From assembly GCA_903944295.1 (NCBI GenBank), contig CAJARA010000122.1, forward strand, positions 1 through 15,316: DNA of 15,316 nucleotides, written 5' to 3'. Numbering within the stretch: the first letter of the stretch is position 1; each line of letters starts with the position of its first letter. The DNA is from an uncultured Chloroflexota bacterium. Its GTDB lineage: Bacteria > Chloroflexota > Limnocylindria > Limnocylindrales > Limnocylindraceae. Shown here one piece after another: positions 13,427 to 15,316 of the stretch. Below the pieces are notes generated by a model, which did no database searches, was not told where the DNA came from, and saw only the letters and a list, made by a program, of their open reading frames with translations. The position numbers and the translations under genes were made by a program.

Positions 13427-14044
13427 ATGATGTCTAGCAAGAGCACCGAGAGCAAGAGTCCGTTGAGAAAGACTGGACCCCTAAGCCGCCTATCAGGGTT
13501 TTTCTATGCGAAGTCAACCCTGGTCACTGCGTTACTCGCCACCGTCGTCTTTGCCGGTTACACCGTCCTCATCCTGAGCGGACAGGGAAAAGCGTTTGAA
13601 GTTGCCAACAGCAGTGTGAAGTCACTAGGGACCTCGTTGGGCTTTGGCCAGGCAGAGGTTCTTGCCTTCCTTGCAGAGCGTTCTGTTGAGCAGATTACTG
13701 CTTACATCGCCTTCAATCAGGTTTGGGATTCTCTCTTTGGCCTGATCTACGGAGTGATGTATGTGGTCTGGGTGTCGCTGTTGCTTAAGCCATATTCGCT
13801 AAAGGTTGGGTTGCTGAATCTGCTCCCATTTGGGCAAGTGCTCTTTGATTGGTTGGAGAACTTCTCCTTAGCCTCCCTGTCAAACCAGTACCTTGCAGAC
13901 GGCACGATTGCTTCGTCGACCGCTCTGGTGGCCTCAACGGCGTCAACTATCAAGTGGGTATTCGCTCTACTGGTCTATGGAGTGATTCTAGTTGGCATCG
14001 TCGCGCGGATCGTAGGGGCACTAAAGAGGCGAAACCAGCGCTAG
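13427..14044 (+). CDS. four-helix membrane protein, unknown function
   Basis: This 205-aa protein has a basic, Ser/Lys-rich cytoplasmic N-terminus (residues 1-22). It has about four membrane helices: 31-52, 98-120, 126-146 and 174-196. A loop of about 45 residues (52-97) lies between the first two, and the tail is basic (KRRNQR). The segment FDWLENFSL (140-148) at the end of helix 3 is the most motif-like stretch, but I cannot tie it to a named family. GAAAGG at 13411-13416 lies 10 nt before ATG 13427; the next codon is also ATG. It follows the signal-peptide protein by 15 nt and is probably co-transcribed and functionally linked with it. Its stop codon overlaps the stop of the converging desaturase gene. 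Confidence 0.78.
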   Translation: MMSSKSTESKSPLRKTGPLSRLSGFFYAKSTLVTALLATVVFAGYTVLILSGQGKAFEVANSSVKSLGTSLGFGQAEVLAFLAERSVEQITAYIAFNQVWDSLFGLIYGVMYVVWVSLLLKPYSLKVGLLNLLPFGQVLFDWLENFSLASLSNQYLADGTIASSTALVASTASTIKWVFALLVYGVILVGIVARIVGALKRRNQR

Positions 14045-15316
14045 AAGATCTGCCCCGCCTCGCTCGGTGGGAGGGGGAGTCCGAGGCGTTGCAGGATGGT
14101 GCGGCTTGCGATGTAGCCGGAGAGCATGACCAGAGGGATGCCGCCGCCCGGCTGTGAGCCGCCGCCAGCGAAGAAGGCATTGGCGATGTCTGGCGAGGCG
14201 TTGGCGGGGCGGAAGTAGGCGCTCTGGAAGAAGCTCGCCGCTAAGGCAAAGATGGAGCCGTCGTGGCAGTACTGCTCGCGCTCAAACTCGAGCGGCGTCC
14301 AGTCGGCTTGCTCTTCAATCTCTTCAGGCTTGAGGCCGATGCGTTCGCAGACGCGCTTGATCGTTGCGGCGCGGTACGCATTACGGTGCTCCTCCCACCA
14401 GCGTCGATCCTTGAGTGGCGGAACTGGTGTCAACACGTAGAGGGCGGTGCGGCCGTCGAGCCGTGCGGTTGGATCTGTTGCCGCTACGTGCTGGATGTAG
14501 AGCGTGGGATCGCCGCTCGGCACGGGTGAGCTGATGATGCGATTGAGTTCGTCGTTCGGGTTCTCTGGGTGCCAGACGGTGTGATGGGCAAGATCTGGGA
14601 AGGTGCGCTTCACGCCGAGGTGCAGGATGTATGCGCTCGATGACGGCGTGATGCTCTTGAAGCGCCGGCGGCTGAGTAGCCCGAGATGCTCTTCACCGAT
14701 CAGATCACGGTTGGCGTGGACGATGTCGGCGTTGAAGAGCACCGCATCCGCCTCAATGCGCTCTTCGCCTGGCTGATTCGGTGCGGCGGGGCCGGTGCCG
14801 AGGGTTCGTGGTTGCGCGCTTCGTGGCGCGATGCGGAGTGCGCTGATGCGCTTGTTGGAGATCACGCTCCCAATTGCATCTGTGCCGTAGCGGAACTCCA
14901 CGCCGAGTCGGCGGGCGAGCCGCTCCATGGCGAGTGGCGCCTCGTGCATGCCCCCCTGCGGGTGCCAGGTGCCGAACTTCGCTTCGATATACGGAATCGA
15001 GAGGAAGGCGCCAGGGACGCTCTGTGGCGTGGAGCCGAGATAGATGGACTTGTAGCGCATTACGTGGCGGATGCGTTCGTCGTGGAAGGTCTGGTTGATG
15101 CGGCGACTGTACGGCGTTGCCGCGTCCAGCCTGATGCCTGCTAGCCAAGAGCTTGGCTCAAGGAGGCTGAGTGGACTGAGCGTCTTACGGAAGAAGGTCT
15201 GATCTAGTTCGCGCCAGAGCTTCTCGCCGCGACGCATGAATGCTGGGATCCCCGCCGCATCACGCGGATCGAGCGCCCCGAAGCTTGCGGCGAGTTTGGT
15301 GAGATCGCTTGATGTC
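14041..15316 (-). CDS. phytoene desaturase-type FAD oxidoreductase (CrtI family), partial
   Basis: About 424 residues of the C-terminal part are visible; the frame is still open at the right edge, so the N-terminal FAD-binding GxGxxG lies outside. Family marks are ALDPRDAAGIPAFMRRGEKLW near the visible start, the middle stretch YIEAKFGTWHPQGGMHEAPLAMERLARRLG, the substrate-region SAYILHLGVKR, and the C-terminal FAD signature DIANAFFAGGGSQPGGGIPLVMLSG with FFQSAYFRP before it. CrtI-type enzymes desaturate phytoene or related carotenoids at the membrane. The exact substrate (phytoene, 4,4'-diapophytoene or a later carotenoid) cannot be told. The ATG at 15237 is internal, not the start, because homologous codons continue upstream of it. 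Other carotenoid genes such as crtB would be expected beyond the right edge. Confidence 0.92.
   Translation of the reverse strand, partial: TSSDLTKLAASFGALDPRDAAGIPAFMRRGEKLWRELDQTFFRKTLSPLSLLEPSSWLAGIRLDAATPYSRRINQTFHDERIRHVMRYKSIYLGSTPQSVPGAFLSIPYIEAKFGTWHPQGGMHEAPLAMERLARRLGVEFRYGTDAIGSVISNKRISALRIAPRSAQPRTLGTGPAAPNQPGEERIEADAVLFNADIVHANRDLIGEEHLGLLSRRRFKSITPSSSAYILHLGVKRTFPDLAHHTVWHPENPNDELNRIISSPVPSGDPTLYIQHVAATDPTARLDGRTALYVLTPVPPLKDRRWWEEHRNAYRAATIKRVCERIGLKPEEIEEQADWTPLEFEREQYCHDGSIFALAASFFQSAYFRPANASPDIANAFFAGGGSQPGGGIPLVMLSGYIASRTILQRLGLPLPPSEAGQIF

Noticed and set aside
15235..15237. ATG at 15237 as the start of the desaturase
   Set aside because: The frame stays open to the window edge with family-like residues upstream (ALDPRDAAGIPAF), so this Met is internal.

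Overview
The window looks like a chromosomal segment of a medium-to-high GC, Gram-positive-type bacterium, most likely an actinobacterium or a relative such as a Chloroflexota member. The hints are a deazaflavin (F420)-type reductase, an RCC1-plus-Ig secreted giant protein, Ala-rich coding with many C/G-ending codons, and several genes whose -10 box sits 6-8 nt before the ATG, as in leaderless genes. This placement is inference; no rRNA or marker gene is present.

Layout. (1) 65-141 is an intact tRNA-Glu. Its last 16 bp (128-143) recur exactly at 1796-1811, and a decayed tyrosine-recombinase tail (1433-1681) ends just before the second copy. The 1.67 kb between the copies therefore reads as the remnant of an integrated element. 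It carries a 35-unit pentapeptide-repeat protein and an unrecognised acidic protein on the opposite strand. (2) 1914-2636 is a CPBP/CAAX-type membrane protease. (3) 2804-3424, minus strand, is a two-gene unit: a 75-aa helical protein followed by a deazaflavin-dependent nitroreductase-like protein. It is divergent from tRNA-Arg (3445-3521), with overlapping back-to-back -10 boxes. (4) 3590-9139 is a 1849-aa secreted protein: signal peptide, an RCC1-type propeller with seven Cys pairs, thirteen Ig-like repeats and a C-terminal FN3-like domain. (5) 9216-10862 is PTS enzyme I. (6) 11083-12486 is an NCS2 purine permease behind a structured leader and ahead of a strong hairpin terminator. (7) 12596-14044 is a two-gene unit of unrecognised envelope proteins. 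(8) 14041-15316, minus strand, is the C-terminal part of a CrtI-type carotenoid desaturase that runs off the window.

The neighbouring genes do not form one pathway. The most unusual content is the giant protein, whose 13 Ig-like repeats alternate strictly between a long (12-14) and a short (7-8) inter-cysteine loop, implying growth by duplication of a two-domain unit. The decayed tRNA-Glu island comes next. No CRISPR array, intact insertion sequence or recognisable defence operon was seen.
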